DNA of 64,000 nucleotides, taken from Bdellovibrio bacteriovorus. GTDB lineage: Bacteria; Bdellovibrionota; Bdellovibrionia; Bdellovibrionales; Bdellovibrionaceae. The notes beneath the pieces were generated by a model, which saw only the letters and a program-made list of their open reading frames with translations, was not told where the DNA came from and made no database searches. Shown here in pieces: positions 24,480 to 33,840 of the stretch. The stretch is from NCBI RefSeq assembly GCF_002208115.1, contig NZ_CP020946.1, positions 2,108,001 to 2,172,000 of the forward strand, in the 5' to 3' direction. How positions within the stretch are numbered: the stretch's first letter is position 1; every line of letters starts with the position of its first letter. Made by a program: the position numbers and the translations under genes.

Positions 24480-25523
24480 ATGTTTTCATGGTTCTTTAAG
24501 GACGAAACCGGAACAGCCGCAGATCTTTACGTAGATTTGGGGACTGCCAATACACTCATCGCAGCTCGCGGCAAAGGGATCATCCTGAATGAACCCTCGC
24601 TGATTGCCTACCAGCAGACCAGCCCCGGCAAAAAACGCGTGATCGCTGTGGGAAATGACGCCAAAGAAAAACTGGCAAACAATCCCGGCAGCATCTTTGC
24701 TCAAAAGCCGATTCGCGATGGCGTGATCGCCGACTTTGAAACCTCTGAAGTGATGCTGAAGCACTTCCTAAGTCAGCCAGGAGTCAAAGGCGCCTTTTCC
24801 CGCCCGCGTGTGGTGGTGTCACTTCCCTACGGTGTGACTGAGGTTGAAAAGAAAGCCGTGATTGAATCCTGTAAAGCGGCGGGCGCAAAAGAGGTTTATC
24901 TGATCGATGAGCCGATGGCGGCCGCGATTGGGTCAGGCCTGAACGTAAAGTCCGCAGAAGGCAACATGATCATCGACATCGGCGGCGGGACCACGGAAGT
25001 GGCCGTGATCGCTTTGGCCGACATCGTTTACTGTGAAGCCGCCCGCGTGGGTGGTCACCGTTTGGACGATGCAATCATTGATTACTTCAAGAAATACAAA
25101 AAACTGATCATCTCTGACACCACGGCGGAATACCTGAAGGTCACCATCGGAACTGCGGTTCCGAAAAAAGACATTCGCAGCGTCACCATTTCCGGACGCG
25201 ATGCCGATACCGGCATGAATCGCACAATGGAAGTCAGCTCTGAAGATGTCGGCCTGGCGATGAACGGTTGTATTCAAGAGGTCATCAATGCGATTCACCG
25301 TGCATTGGAACACACCCCGCCAGAGTTGGTTTCTGATATCATCGAAAGAGGTATCACGCTGGCTGGCGGTGGCGCTTTGATTCGCGACTTTGATCTGCGC
25401 ATTCAGAATGAGGTTCGCCTGCAGGTTCGCATCGCGGAAGATCCGCTGACAGCGATCGCCAAGGGCGGCGAAGCAGTTCTGAGTGATCCAGAACTGCTCG
25501 ATAAAATCCAACTGGAAGTTTAG
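24480..25523 (+). CDS. mreB: Rod-shape-determining protein MreB
   Basis: It encodes 347 residues from ATG 24480. It has the actin-fold pattern of MreB: DLYVDLGTANTLIAARGKGI (phosphate 1), the VVVSLPYGVTEVEKKAV segment, LIDEPMAAAIGSGL, MIIDIGGGTTEVAVIAL (phosphate 2) and GITLAGGGALIRDFD (adenosine motif). MreB filaments guide lateral cell-wall synthesis at the inner membrane. The N-terminus (FSWFFKDETG) carries the amphipathic membrane-binding segment. No mreC/mreD follows; the next gene is convergent, so this is a stand-alone copy. Bdellovibrio is known to have two mreB genes; which one this is cannot be settled from the window. Confidence 0.96.
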   Translation: MFSWFFKDETGTAADLYVDLGTANTLIAARGKGIILNEPSLIAYQQTSPGKKRVIAVGNDAKEKLANNPGSIFAQKPIRDGVIADFETSEVMLKHFLSQPGVKGAFSRPRVVVSLPYGVTEVEKKAVIESCKAAGAKEVYLIDEPMAAAIGSGLNVKSAEGNMIIDIGGGTTEVAVIALADIVYCEAARVGGHRLDDAIIDYFKKYKKLIISDTTAEYLKVTIGTAVPKKDIRSVTISGRDADTGMNRTMEVSSEDVGLAMNGCIQEVINAIHRALEHTPPELVSDIIERGITLAGGGALIRDFDLRIQNEVRLQVRIAEDPLTAIAKGGEAVLSDPELLDKIQLEV

Positions 25524-25530
25524 AGTTTCG

Positions 25531-26505
25531 CTAGAATTTCACAGGGGTCGTTTTCGGCCCCTTTTTCATATCCTCACGCAAAAGCTGCAAAAGCTTAAAC
25601 GCCAGCGGACCTTGTTTGCCCTCGCCGATCTGCTGACCTTCGTATTCAGTCACCGGCAACACATCCAAAGTGGTTCCGATCATCATCGCTTCCGAAGCAC
25701 TTAGGATGTCCTGCTCGGTCAGATCCTTTTCCTGAATCGACTTTAACTCCCCGGCGGCCAGCAGACTTTCTGCCAGATCAAAGGTGCGCATCATGGTTGT
25801 GCCCTTTAGAATCTGACGCAATTTGGGACGAATCAGGTTTTTATCCTTATCAATCAGCACGATATTTTCTGTACTGCCTTCCGTGACAAACCCTTGCGGA
25901 TCAATACCGATGGTGAAATCGATTTTACGATCCACACTTTCTTTTTTCATCATCACATTCGGAAGATAGTTGCAGGTTTTAATCCGCGCCAGCCACGGGT
26001 CCTTTGGAATGACCTGGCTGCGCCCGACCTTCACGCCCTTTAAGTATTTTTCATCAGTGAACGGTGTGAACGACGTCACGATCAAATACATTTGGGAACT
26101 GATGGAATCGTAAGGATTTGTCGTAAAATATCCCGGCCCCCGAGAGATATAAAGTCGCAAGACTGCATAGGGGGCCCCCGCAATGCGGGTGGTTTCCAGA
26201 ATGATCTTTTTCATGTCTTCCAGACTGTGCGGCAGACTGATGCCGATCTGCTGAGCCGAGGACTGCAGACGCTCCAGATGCTCCTGCATCAAAAAGACCT
26301 GACCATCCACGACTTTGATCGCCTCAAAGACCCCATCCCCGCGGTGCACCAGGTGATCATCCACCGGAACCATCATCAACCCCGGATCCTTGATAACCCC
26401 TCCATACCAACTGCTGTACATGGCAAGATAGCTGCCTTGCGCCGGGTATTGTCGTTTTAAAAGTTGGGCCTGAACATCCGCAGAAGAAAGAATGGGTAGA
26501 TTCAT
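25531..26505 (-). CDS. Class IV PLP-dependent aminotransferase (branched-chain/D-amino-acid/lyase type)
   Basis: The 324-residue protein has the fold-type IV pattern: MVPVDDHLVHRGDGVFEAIKV, LRLYISRGPGYF, the PLP Lys in WLARIKTCNYLPNVMMKKE, and TEGSTENIVLI. This family includes branched-chain aminotransferase (IlvE), D-amino-acid aminotransferase and aminodeoxychorismate lyase. The pattern does not allow a firm choice between them. The ATG follows AAGGACG. It is cytoplasmic and convergent to mreB with 7 bp between stops. Confidence 0.9.
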   Translation of the reverse strand: MNLPILSSADVQAQLLKRQYPAQGSYLAMYSSWYGGVIKDPGLMMVPVDDHLVHRGDGVFEAIKVVDGQVFLMQEHLERLQSSAQQIGISLPHSLEDMKKIILETTRIAGAPYAVLRLYISRGPGYFTTNPYDSISSQMYLIVTSFTPFTDEKYLKGVKVGRSQVIPKDPWLARIKTCNYLPNVMMKKESVDRKIDFTIGIDPQGFVTEGSTENIVLIDKDKNLIRPKLRQILKGTTMMRTFDLAESLLAAGELKSIQEKDLTEQDILSASEAMMIGTTLDVLPVTEYEGQQIGEGKQGPLAFKLLQLLREDMKKGPKTTPVKF

Positions 26506-26633
26506 AAACGTCCTTAATAAAAAATCACCGTTTTATTCTAGATTCATGGCCTTATCAGAGTGAAGTTTTTTTTGTTTTTAATTTGACCATCCCCAAGGGA
26601 GGTCCTGACAATAAGACATCACGGAGGACGTCA

Positions 26634-27383
26634 ATGCAATCCAATCTCATCATCGGGCTTCTTGCTCTGAACCTTACAGCCTGTGCATCTTTCACCAGCC
26701 ATCGCGAACCCAATCAGGAAACGAAAGTAACCCTGAAAGACGGCAAAGGCGGCGTTAAAGAAGCCCCTGCTCAAGCCACCAGCACTGGCGGCGAAAAAGA
26801 AATGACCCGCGTTGAGGTTGGCAGCGATGCTGAAGCACAAGCCCACGCCACGGAAGTGAAAGAGGCCGTAGCCGCTGCTGCCCAACACATTCAAGACACC
26901 CATGGAAAAGCACCCCGTGAGGCCGGACCAGTGCCTGCGGAAAAAGCATATGGCTGGCTTAAAAACGGCAACACCCGTTTTGTGCGCGGCACCTTCCGTA
27001 ATGACGGTGCCTCGGCTGCCGACCGCCGCCGTGTGAGCGCATTGCAGCGCCCGCATTCGGTTATTTACACTTGCAGCGATTCCCGCGTTTCGCCTGAAAT
27101 CGTATTTGACCAGAAATTGGGGGAAATCTATGTCGTTCGCACGGGCGAGCTGATCCTGGATAAAAACGTTCAGGAAAGTCTTGAATATTCCGTAGGCACA
27201 CTGGGCACGAATCTAGTGGTGATCATGGGCTCGGACTCTTGCGGTGACCTGACAGCAGCGGAAGGCCTTGCCAATGAACTGCTAGAACGCTCTGCAATCC
27301 TGCGTGACGCTGTGGCCTCGGGTGATGTAAAGGTAGTGAAGGCTGTCTACCATCTGGAAGCTGGAAATGTGGAGTTTCGATAA
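26634..27383 (+). CDS. Beta-carbonic-anhydrase-like lipoprotein lacking a zinc ligand
   Basis: It encodes 249 residues from ATG 26634 (GGAGGACG upstream). A lipoprotein signal ends in LTAC (Cys17), followed by a charged Ala-rich linker (about 20-100) and a beta-class carbonic anhydrase domain. The CxDSR motif is present (TCSDSRV, C147, D149, R151), but the second ligand motif reads MGSDSCG where GHxxCG is expected, so the zinc His is Ser200 while Cys203 remains. The segment between this point and the terminal YHLEAGNVEF is also shorter than in active enzymes by some 50 residues. It is probably inactive or repurposed, and membrane-anchored. The stop directly abuts the metG ATG. Confidence 0.85.
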   Translation: MQSNLIIGLLALNLTACASFTSHREPNQETKVTLKDGKGGVKEAPAQATSTGGEKEMTRVEVGSDAEAQAHATEVKEAVAAAAQHIQDTHGKAPREAGPVPAEKAYGWLKNGNTRFVRGTFRNDGASAADRRRVSALQRPHSVIYTCSDSRVSPEIVFDQKLGEIYVVRTGELILDKNVQESLEYSVGTLGTNLVVIMGSDSCGDLTAAEGLANELLERSAILRDAVASGDVKVVKAVYHLEAGNVEFR

Positions 27384-29444
27384 ATGAACGACAAACGCAA
27401 GATTCTGATCACCTGTGCTCTTCCCTACGCAAACGGATACATTCACCTCGGTCACCTGGTGGAGTATCTTCAGGCCGACTTCTGGGCCCGTTTTCAGAAT
27501 ATGCGTGGCAATGAATGCGTCTTCATTTGTGCGGATGACACTCACGGCACCCCGATCATGGTGAAAGCCCGCGAACTGGGTATCACTCCGGAAGCACTGA
27601 TCGCTCAAAGTTATAAAGAACACACACAGGACTTTGCGGATTTCCAGGTTCAGTTCTCGCACTTTGGTTCGACCAATTCAGAAGAAAACCGTCTGCTTTG
27701 TGAGTACTTCTATAAAAAAATGCAGGAAGGCAATCACACCCGCAGTCAGCCAATCCAGCAGATGTATTGCAATCACGACAAGATGTTCCTGCCGGACCGT
27801 TTTGTAAAAGGCACGTGCCCTAAGTGCGGCGCCAAAGAACAGTACGGTGATTCCTGCGATGTGTGCGCTTCAACTTATTCTCCGAGCGACATGAAAGATG
27901 TGCACTGTTCTCTTTGCGGGACGGCTCCGGTCATGAAAGATTCTGAGAGCATCTTCTTCAAACTGAACGACTTCAAACAGTACCTTGAAGAATGGATCCC
28001 CAAACACTGCTCCCCTGAAATTTCCAAAAAGATGCTGGAATGGTTCAACGAGGACCTGAAGGATCTGGATATTTCCCGCGATGAGCCTTATTTCGGCTTC
28101 GCAATTCCAGGCACGAACAATAAAAAATTCTTCTATGTGTGGGTGGATGCTCCGATGGGTTATATGTCCACCACCGAGCAATGGGCGAAATCCCAGGGTA
28201 AAACCCTGAAGGACATCTGGCAGGATCCAAACCGTGAAATTTACCATTTCATCGGTAAAGACATCGCAAGATTCCATACGATCTTCTGGCCGGCATTCCT
28301 GAAGGCTGCGGAATTCCGCTCGCCTAACCAGGTGTTCGTGCACGGTCACTTGATGGTCAATGGTGAAAAGATGTCCAAGTCCAAAGGGACCTTCATCGCC
28401 GCAAGAACATATCTGAACCATCTGAACCCGGAATATCTTCGCTATTACTACTCCACGAAACTCAGCAGCTCTGTGGATGATATCGATTTGAATCTGGAAG
28501 ATTTCACCAACCGTGTGAATTCTGAGCTTGTGGGTAAAATCACAAACCTGGGCTCCCGTGGCGGCCAGATGCTGAAAAAGAAAATGGACGGCAAAATGAG
28601 CGTGCCGGATGCGGAAGGTAAAAAGCTGATTGAGCACGCCCAGAAAACGGCTGAATCCATCGCCGCTCACTATGAGGCCCGCGACTTTGCCAAAGCACTG
28701 GGTGAAATCCGTGGCTTGGCGGATGACGCCAACAAGTACTTTGACGAAAAAGCCCCTTGGAAAACCCTGGAAGCTGATCCAGAGGGTACCAAGCAGGTGA
28801 TCACCACCACTCTGAACATGTTCCGTTTGCTGGCGATCTACCTGAAGCCGATCTTGCCTTTCTATAGCCAGAAAGTGGCAAAACTTTTGGGCGAAAAAGA
28901 CTATGTGTGGTCTGATCTGAACACGGTTCTTACCAACCGTGAGATCAATGACTATGAACATCTGGCAACTCGCATCGAGGCTGACAAAGTCAAAGCCATG
29001 GTCGAGGAAGGTCGCAAGATCAACGAAGAAATCCAGGCCGCAAAGAAAGCAGCCTCCACCGCTAAACCGGCGGCAGCCCCTGTGGCGACGGTGCCAACCG
29101 CAGCCGATCGTCCGGCTGAAATTGAATTTGCGGATTTCGACAAAGTGGATCTGCGTATCGGTCAGGTCATTGAAGCTGAAGAAATCAAAGAAGCTGACAA
29201 GCTTTTGCGCCTGAAGATCGATATCGGCGAAGGCCAGATCCGTCAGATCATTTCCGGCATCAAAGCGGCTTATAAACCGGAACAACTGGTAGGACGAAAA
29301 GTCCTGGTTTGCGTGAACTTGAAACCGCGCAAAATGAAGTTCGGAATGTCTGAGGGCATGGTGCTGGCAGCCGGAACCGGCGGCAGCGATCTGTTCGTAC
29401 TTTCTGCCGACGACGGTGCCCAGGTCGGCCAGAGAGTGAAATAA
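27384..29444 (+). CDS. metG: Methionyl-tRNA synthetase
   Basis: The 686-residue protein has the HIGH-type signature YANGYIHLGHLVEY, a zinc-binding knuckle (CPKCGAKEQYGDSCDVC, about residues 145-161), the KMSKS loop (GEKMSKSKGTF), the anticodon-binding helices and a C-terminal tRNA-binding (EMAP-like) domain (about 585-686: DFDKVDLRIGQVIEAEEI) that allows dimerisation. It charges tRNA-Met. An Ala/Pro linker joins the core and the C-terminal domain. The start follows the carbonic-anhydrase-like stop with no gap, and the stop overlaps the next ATG, indicating one operon. Confidence 0.98.
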   Translation: MNDKRKILITCALPYANGYIHLGHLVEYLQADFWARFQNMRGNECVFICADDTHGTPIMVKARELGITPEALIAQSYKEHTQDFADFQVQFSHFGSTNSEENRLLCEYFYKKMQEGNHTRSQPIQQMYCNHDKMFLPDRFVKGTCPKCGAKEQYGDSCDVCASTYSPSDMKDVHCSLCGTAPVMKDSESIFFKLNDFKQYLEEWIPKHCSPEISKKMLEWFNEDLKDLDISRDEPYFGFAIPGTNNKKFFYVWVDAPMGYMSTTEQWAKSQGKTLKDIWQDPNREIYHFIGKDIARFHTIFWPAFLKAAEFRSPNQVFVHGHLMVNGEKMSKSKGTFIAARTYLNHLNPEYLRYYYSTKLSSSVDDIDLNLEDFTNRVNSELVGKITNLGSRGGQMLKKKMDGKMSVPDAEGKKLIEHAQKTAESIAAHYEARDFAKALGEIRGLADDANKYFDEKAPWKTLEADPEGTKQVITTTLNMFRLLAIYLKPILPFYSQKVAKLLGEKDYVWSDLNTVLTNREINDYEHLATRIEADKVKAMVEEGRKINEEIQAAKKAASTAKPAAAPVATVPTAADRPAEIEFADFDKVDLRIGQVIEAEEIKEADKLLRLKIDIGEGQIRQIISGIKAAYKPEQLVGRKVLVCVNLKPRKMKFGMSEGMVLAAGTGGSDLFVLSADDGAQVGQRVK

Positions 29445-30220
29445 TGAATCTTTCCATTCAGGATAAAAAATCCCTCGAAGAAATCCATCAGCTTTTTCTG
29501 AAGCTGGAGAAATCCTCGGGGGATTTTTCTTTTTCCGAGACAGAACTAAAAAAACTGAAAACTCTAATTTCGGCTTTGTCTGTTTGTGAGAATCCTGATG
29601 TTTCCCGCCTAGCGCCCTTGGAAAAGCACCTGACCCCGGGCATGACACTGAAACACTTTGTCAGCTATGCCATCCCTTTTGAGCGCCTTTTACATAAAAA
29701 CCTGCAGGACGATGAATTCTTAGTGGTTGAAAACGACCGCGAACAGGCTGAAAGCAAATTACCGCTGGTGTTTGTTCTGGATAACATCCGTTCCGCCTTC
29801 AATGTTGGATCGATCTTCCGCACCGCCGAGTGCCTGGGGGCTGAAAAGATTTATCTTTGTGGCTACACCCCGCTTCCGACCCAATGGAAGGTCGAAAAGA
29901 CCGCCATGGGGACTCAAGAGTATCTGTCTTGGGAAGAAGCTCCCAAACTGCTGGAGTGTTTGGAAGAGCTGAAAGACGAAGGCTACCGGATTGTCGCTTT
30001 AGAGACCGCGGCCAGCGCTTCAGATCTGTTTGAAAAGTTTGAATCTGAACCCACAGCCTTTGTTTTGGGAAATGAACGCTTCGGTCTTGATCCGGAAGTT
30101 TTAAAGATCATCGACGAAGTCCGTATCATCCCTTTGCGTGGGCGCAAAAACTCCCTGAACGTCGGCGTCACTGCGGCGGTGGCAGGCTTTGAATGGATGA
30201 GACAATGGCGACTGAAATAA
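29444..30220 (+). CDS. TrmH/SpoU-family RNA 2'-O-methyltransferase
   Basis: The 258-residue protein has the SPOUT knot motifs: LVFVLDNIRSAFNVGSIFRT (motif 1), TAFVLGNERFGLDPEVL (motif 2) and RIIPLRGRKNSLNVGVTAAV (motif 3). These enzymes methylate the ribose of tRNA or rRNA. The N-terminal 90 residues are a helical extension of unclear role. The ATG overlaps the metG stop (TAATG), so it is coupled to translation of metG. The exact nucleotide target is not clear from sequence. Confidence 0.92.
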   Translation: MNLSIQDKKSLEEIHQLFLKLEKSSGDFSFSETELKKLKTLISALSVCENPDVSRLAPLEKHLTPGMTLKHFVSYAIPFERLLHKNLQDDEFLVVENDREQAESKLPLVFVLDNIRSAFNVGSIFRTAECLGAEKIYLCGYTPLPTQWKVEKTAMGTQEYLSWEEAPKLLECLEELKDEGYRIVALETAASASDLFEKFESEPTAFVLGNERFGLDPEVLKIIDEVRIIPLRGRKNSLNVGVTAAVAGFEWMRQWRLK

Positions 30221-30981
30221 AACTCACAGCCATTGGCACCTTCAAAAGTCCCCAGGTGCATCCTTACGAAGCTGGACGCCAGCCTGATGAGTTTCACTCG
30301 CAAGGTGTGATTGAACTTGAAGCCGGTCACAACTTTGAACAGGCGCTGACCGGACTTGAGGGCTGTGAGCGCATCTGGGTGGTGTTCTTGTTTCATCATA
30401 ACGACCACTGGAGTCCGATGGTGCTGCCCCCGCGCGGTGGCAATACCAAACAAGGCGTCTTTGCGACCCGGTCCCCCTATCGGCCCAATCCCGTGGGTAT
30501 GAGCTGCGTAAAGGTGAAGTCCATCGATAAGCTGAAGATTCATGTCGAGGGCGCGGACCTTTTGCATGGCAGTCCGATTTTGGATATCAAACCTTATGTG
30601 GCCTATGCGGATTCATTCCCCGGTGTGGAGCCGGGGTGGCTGAAAAATGCCGAACGCTTCACGATTGATTATTCGCTGGAAGCCAAACAGGAACTGGAAT
30701 GGCTGGAGCTGCATAATCTTCATCAACTGCGCGGATTTTTGCAGCATCAACTGGAATTCGAACCGGACAATTCCCGAAAGAAGCGCGTAAAACCCGAAGG
30801 CACTGGCTTTGTGATTGCCTATCGGACATGGCGCGCGCAGTTTGAAATTCAAGGACAGCACGTAAGCATCCTGAAAATCTTTTCCGGATACAGCGCTGAA
30901 GATCTTGCCACACCTGAAGATGTCTATCAGGACAAAGCCCTGCACCGTAATTTTCAAAAGAATTTTCCGGGAAAAACTTAA
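30205..30981 (+). CDS. TrmO/TsaA-family tRNA methyltransferase
   Basis: It encodes 258 residues from ATG 30205; an in-frame ATG at 30193 is also possible. Both overlap the end of the preceding gene. The family motifs are present: AIGTFKSPQ at the start, FATRSPYRPNPVGMS, and HGSPILDIKPYVAYAD. TrmO (YaeB/VirR) adds the methyl group of m6t6A37 in tRNA-Thr using S-adenosylmethionine. It forms an RNA-modification operon with metG and the SPOUT methyltransferase. The C-terminal tail is longer than in E. coli (235 residues). Confidence 0.9.
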   Translation: MATEIKLTAIGTFKSPQVHPYEAGRQPDEFHSQGVIELEAGHNFEQALTGLEGCERIWVVFLFHHNDHWSPMVLPPRGGNTKQGVFATRSPYRPNPVGMSCVKVKSIDKLKIHVEGADLLHGSPILDIKPYVAYADSFPGVEPGWLKNAERFTIDYSLEAKQELEWLELHNLHQLRGFLQHQLEFEPDNSRKKRVKPEGTGFVIAYRTWRAQFEIQGQHVSILKIFSGYSAEDLATPEDVYQDKALHRNFQKNFPGKT

Positions 30982-30987
30982 GTCCTG

Positions 30988-32121
30988 CTAGAAAAGACTT
31001 TTAAGCGCACGCCATACAGAAACCGGCGGCTTTCCACACAAGATACGCAGTTGATCACCGCGATGCAGCCGCCCCTGATAGAAGCGCTCGATCAAGGGCT
31101 CTGAAAACTGGTAAAATCTTTCAAGAATCACATATCTTTTTTCTGGCTCCGCCGCCAGGAACATCATCCGATTCAGAACACGAAGATAGCGGGCCTGTTG
31201 ATTGTATCTTTGTTGCATTTGCGAAAGCACCGCTCCCCAATTATCCAAAGAACTTTCAGCCAAAGCCTGCACACATGCCACAGTCTGTGGAAATGTGTAT
31301 CCCGTCACCGGCTGATAAACACCGGAGGCCGCCCCCAACTGCAAAGGCCCGTTCCCCGTCATGGAAACGGCAGAGCCGTATAAATCCAGTGGTAAACAAC
31401 CGATCTCCCGGCGTATCACCGATTCAACTTCCCACCCCTTGGTGGCAATGTACTTCATGATTTCCTGTTGAAGCTGATCCACATTCAAATCCGGAGAATT
31501 TGAATAATAAGTGTCTTCCACAAGCAGCTCCGTCGGACTCCACGGCAGAGTGTAGAAAAAACGGTATCCATCCGTCTGGGGAACCAAGGCATCCTTCAGA
31601 ATCACATGATCAAGCCCATGAGGCTTTGCCAACTTCACATCCAGGCCCACGAACTTCTGGTAACCGCGAAGGGCTTCCTTCTTGGGCCAGCCTCGAGCAT
31701 CGATGACTTGTCGGGCTTTAAAAACCCTGCCGTCCTGCAGGGTCACGGAATCTCGCCGAACCTCCTGAACAGAGGTTCCAAGACGAATTTGATCTGCATG
31801 GTGCCGCAGCAGTCGTTGATGGAAGTCTTCCGCCCTGATGGAGCAATAGACACTTTCTATTTTTCTTTTATATTTTGGAAAACGGACTTCATAAGCCGGC
31901 CAGGATTTCGATACCAAGGGCGTAAGCCATTTTGCCTGGGGTGGAACATCGGAGCCATGGAAGCTCCAGGTATGATTTCCTCCCAAACTGGTGCCCCGCT
32001 CCAGCAGCAAGACTTTCAATGCTGGTTGCTCTGTACGCAATGCTTGCAACAGCAAACCACCGGCCAGACCTCCGCCTACGATAAGGCAATCCCAAATATT
32101 ATCTTCTGTCTGACCAAACAT
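30988..32121 (-). CDS. crtY: Lycopene beta-cyclase
   Basis: The 377-residue protein has an N-terminal FAD/NAD-binding motif DCLIVGGGLAGGLLLQAL and the lycopene-cyclase pattern GTSLGGNHTWSFHGSDV, with further matches at FFYTLPWSPTELLVEDTYYS, EIGCLPLDLYGS and GVYQPVTGYTFPQTV. It closes the ends of lycopene to make beta-carotene. It is separated from the crtE-crtI-crtB operon by a three-gene block on the other strand and is divergent from the hydroxylase-like gene with a 37-bp gap, so the two may share a regulatory region. Confidence 0.93.
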   Translation of the reverse strand: MFGQTEDNIWDCLIVGGGLAGGLLLQALRTEQPALKVLLLERGTSLGGNHTWSFHGSDVPPQAKWLTPLVSKSWPAYEVRFPKYKRKIESVYCSIRAEDFHQRLLRHHADQIRLGTSVQEVRRDSVTLQDGRVFKARQVIDARGWPKKEALRGYQKFVGLDVKLAKPHGLDHVILKDALVPQTDGYRFFYTLPWSPTELLVEDTYYSNSPDLNVDQLQQEIMKYIATKGWEVESVIRREIGCLPLDLYGSAVSMTGNGPLQLGAASGVYQPVTGYTFPQTVACVQALAESSLDNWGAVLSQMQQRYNQQARYLRVLNRMMFLAAEPEKRYVILERFYQFSEPLIERFYQGRLHRGDQLRILCGKPPVSVWRALKSLF

Positions 32122-32158
32122 GTTTTACAAATATCGTGCTTTAAGATAGCAATCAATT

Positions 32159-32980
32159 ATGAACCACTTTGAGAAGTATGAATCCTACATCCCCTTCGAT
32201 CTTCTGGTGCCACAAAATTTCCTGATTGCCACGTTGGCACTGACATTGGTGGTTTTGGTTCGATATCTGGCTTTGACAGCCTGCTTCTATGCAGCCTTTT
32301 ACAAGAAAAACTGGCCGTGGGCACAGCGTCGCCAGATCTATCCCGTTTTGCCCGATAAAAAAATGCAACTTTTTGAAATCAAATGGTCCATCATAAGCTC
32401 GGGGATATTCGGACTGGGCGGAGTTCTACTGGGCGTATTATGGCAAAGTGGATGGGCTCGCTTCTATCTGCCGCTCAATGAATACGGCTGGACCTATCTG
32501 GTGATCAGTGGTTTCCTGCTTTCGCTGCTCCATGACTTTTACTTTTATGTGACCCACAGGCTTTTGCATATCCCATGGCTGTACCGTCGCTTCCACTCTG
32601 TTCACCATGCTTCGTTGCAGCCTTCTCCCTGGGCTTCTTTTTCGTTCCATCCCGTGGAGTCCATCATCGAAGCCCTGCCGCTGCCTTTGATTCTGCTTTT
32701 CCTGCCGCTGCATCCCTTGGTTTTGCTGGTTTATCTGACCCTGATGACAGTATCGGCCATCATCAATCATCTGGGCTTTGAAGTTCTGCCGCGCGGGTCG
32801 GCCGTTCATCCCGTTGGCAAATGGCTGATCTCAGGGACTCATCATTCTGCCCACCACCGTTATTACAAATACAACTTTGGCCTTTTTTACACTTTTTGGG
32901 ATCACCTGTTAAAGACCCAGCATCCCGCCTATGAAACTCAGTTTCGCAAAAATACAGGCGAATGGGATCAAAGCAAATGA
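32159..32980 (+). CDS. Fatty-acid hydroxylase/sterol desaturase-family membrane enzyme
   Basis: The 273-residue protein has about four to five membrane helices and the His clusters that bind a di-iron centre in this family: LLHDFYFYVTHRLLH, YRRFHSVHHAS, and GTHHSAHHRYYKYNFG. Such enzymes hydroxylate or desaturate lipids. Its place in the carotenoid cluster, divergent from crtY, suggests that it modifies a carotenoid ring or an attached lipid, though CrtZ-type beta-carotene hydroxylases are shorter (about 160-180 residues). The start has only a weak ribosome site. The stop overlaps the ABC ATPase ATG. Confidence 0.85.
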   Translation: MNHFEKYESYIPFDLLVPQNFLIATLALTLVVLVRYLALTACFYAAFYKKNWPWAQRRQIYPVLPDKKMQLFEIKWSIISSGIFGLGGVLLGVLWQSGWARFYLPLNEYGWTYLVISGFLLSLLHDFYFYVTHRLLHIPWLYRRFHSVHHASLQPSPWASFSFHPVESIIEALPLPLILLFLPLHPLVLLVYLTLMTVSAIINHLGFEVLPRGSAVHPVGKWLISGTHHSAHHRYYKYNFGLFYTFWDHLLKTQHPAYETQFRKNTGEWDQSK

Positions 32981-33840
32981 CCTCTCCTCTGCTGTCTATA
33001 ACGAACCTTCGTAAAAGTTACGGCGCCAAGGTCGCCTTGCACAATGTGGGTTTTTCTGTCGAGCCCGCTCAGATTGTCGCTCTTTTGGGGCCTAATGGTG
33101 CTGGCAAAAGCACGACATTAAAGATTCTGCTGGGCCTAAGAAGCGCTGATCAAGGCGTCATCGAAAAGCCTGACAAGTCCCTGATTGGTTACTCGGGGCA
33201 GGAAATTTCCTTTCCCGCCCATTTAAAAACTGTCGAAGTCCTTCGTCTGGTAAAGGCGCACTATGACCGAGGCCCCTCGGTTGAACACATGGCAACCCAC
33301 TTCAGTCTGCATTCATTCCTGCATCGTCAGATGGGGGGCCTGAGCGGCGGGGAAAAGCGCCGGGTTTCTTTGGCCTGTGCCCTGCTGGGAGCACCCCATT
33401 TGCTTGTGCTGGATGAACCCACTGCAGGGCTGGATGTGGAGTCCCGCATTCACCTGTGGCAGGAGATCCGTGATTTCGCCGCAGATGGCGGCGCCGTCCT
33501 GCTTTCCACCCACGACCTGAATGAAGTCTCTCAAGTCGCGCACCGGGTCGTCATCATCGATCACGGAACCGTGCTGTTTGATGGCCCCACCAATGAAATC
33601 ACGCGCAGCCTGAAATTCAGAACCATCAAGTTTCGCAGTCCCAGAAAACCGCTGTCCTCTTTGATCGAGGATTGCACCACCGAAGGTGACAACCATCGTA
33701 TTCTGACCCAGCACCCTGAAGAGCTTTTAAAAGAGTTCTTTGAAAACAGCTTCCCGCTTGAAGATCTGGAAGTTTCAACGGCGACCCTGGAAGAGGCCTT
33801 CATTCACTTAAGAAAGAAGCATCATGAAAAGACACCTTAA
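32977..33840 (+). CDS. ABC transporter ATP-binding protein (ABC-2 exporter type)
   Basis: It encodes 287 residues from ATG 32977 (ATGA overlap with the preceding stop); an ATG five codons upstream is in frame. All nucleotide-binding motifs are intact: Walker A GPNGAGKST, signature LSGGEKRRVSLA, Walker B LLVLDEPTAGLD and switch His STHDL. A C-terminal extension of about 80 residues is typical of DrrA/NatA-like export ATPases. It pairs with the following permease. The substrate is unknown; the carotenoid neighbourhood suggests a lipid or pigment, which is inference. Confidence 0.93.
   Translation: MTSPLLSITNLRKSYGAKVALHNVGFSVEPAQIVALLGPNGAGKSTTLKILLGLRSADQGVIEKPDKSLIGYSGQEISFPAHLKTVEVLRLVKAHYDRGPSVEHMATHFSLHSFLHRQMGGLSGGEKRRVSLACALLGAPHLLVLDEPTAGLDVESRIHLWQEIRDFAADGGAVLLSTHDLNEVSQVAHRVVIIDHGTVLFDGPTNEITRSLKFRTIKFRSPRKPLSSLIEDCTTEGDNHRILTQHPEELLKEFFENSFPLEDLEVSTATLEEAFIHLRKKHHEKTP

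Noticed and set aside
27870-29648. A 592-codon open frame on the minus strand opposite metG
   Set aside because: It mirrors metG codons, has no recognisable domain and no ribosome site, so it is a shadow.
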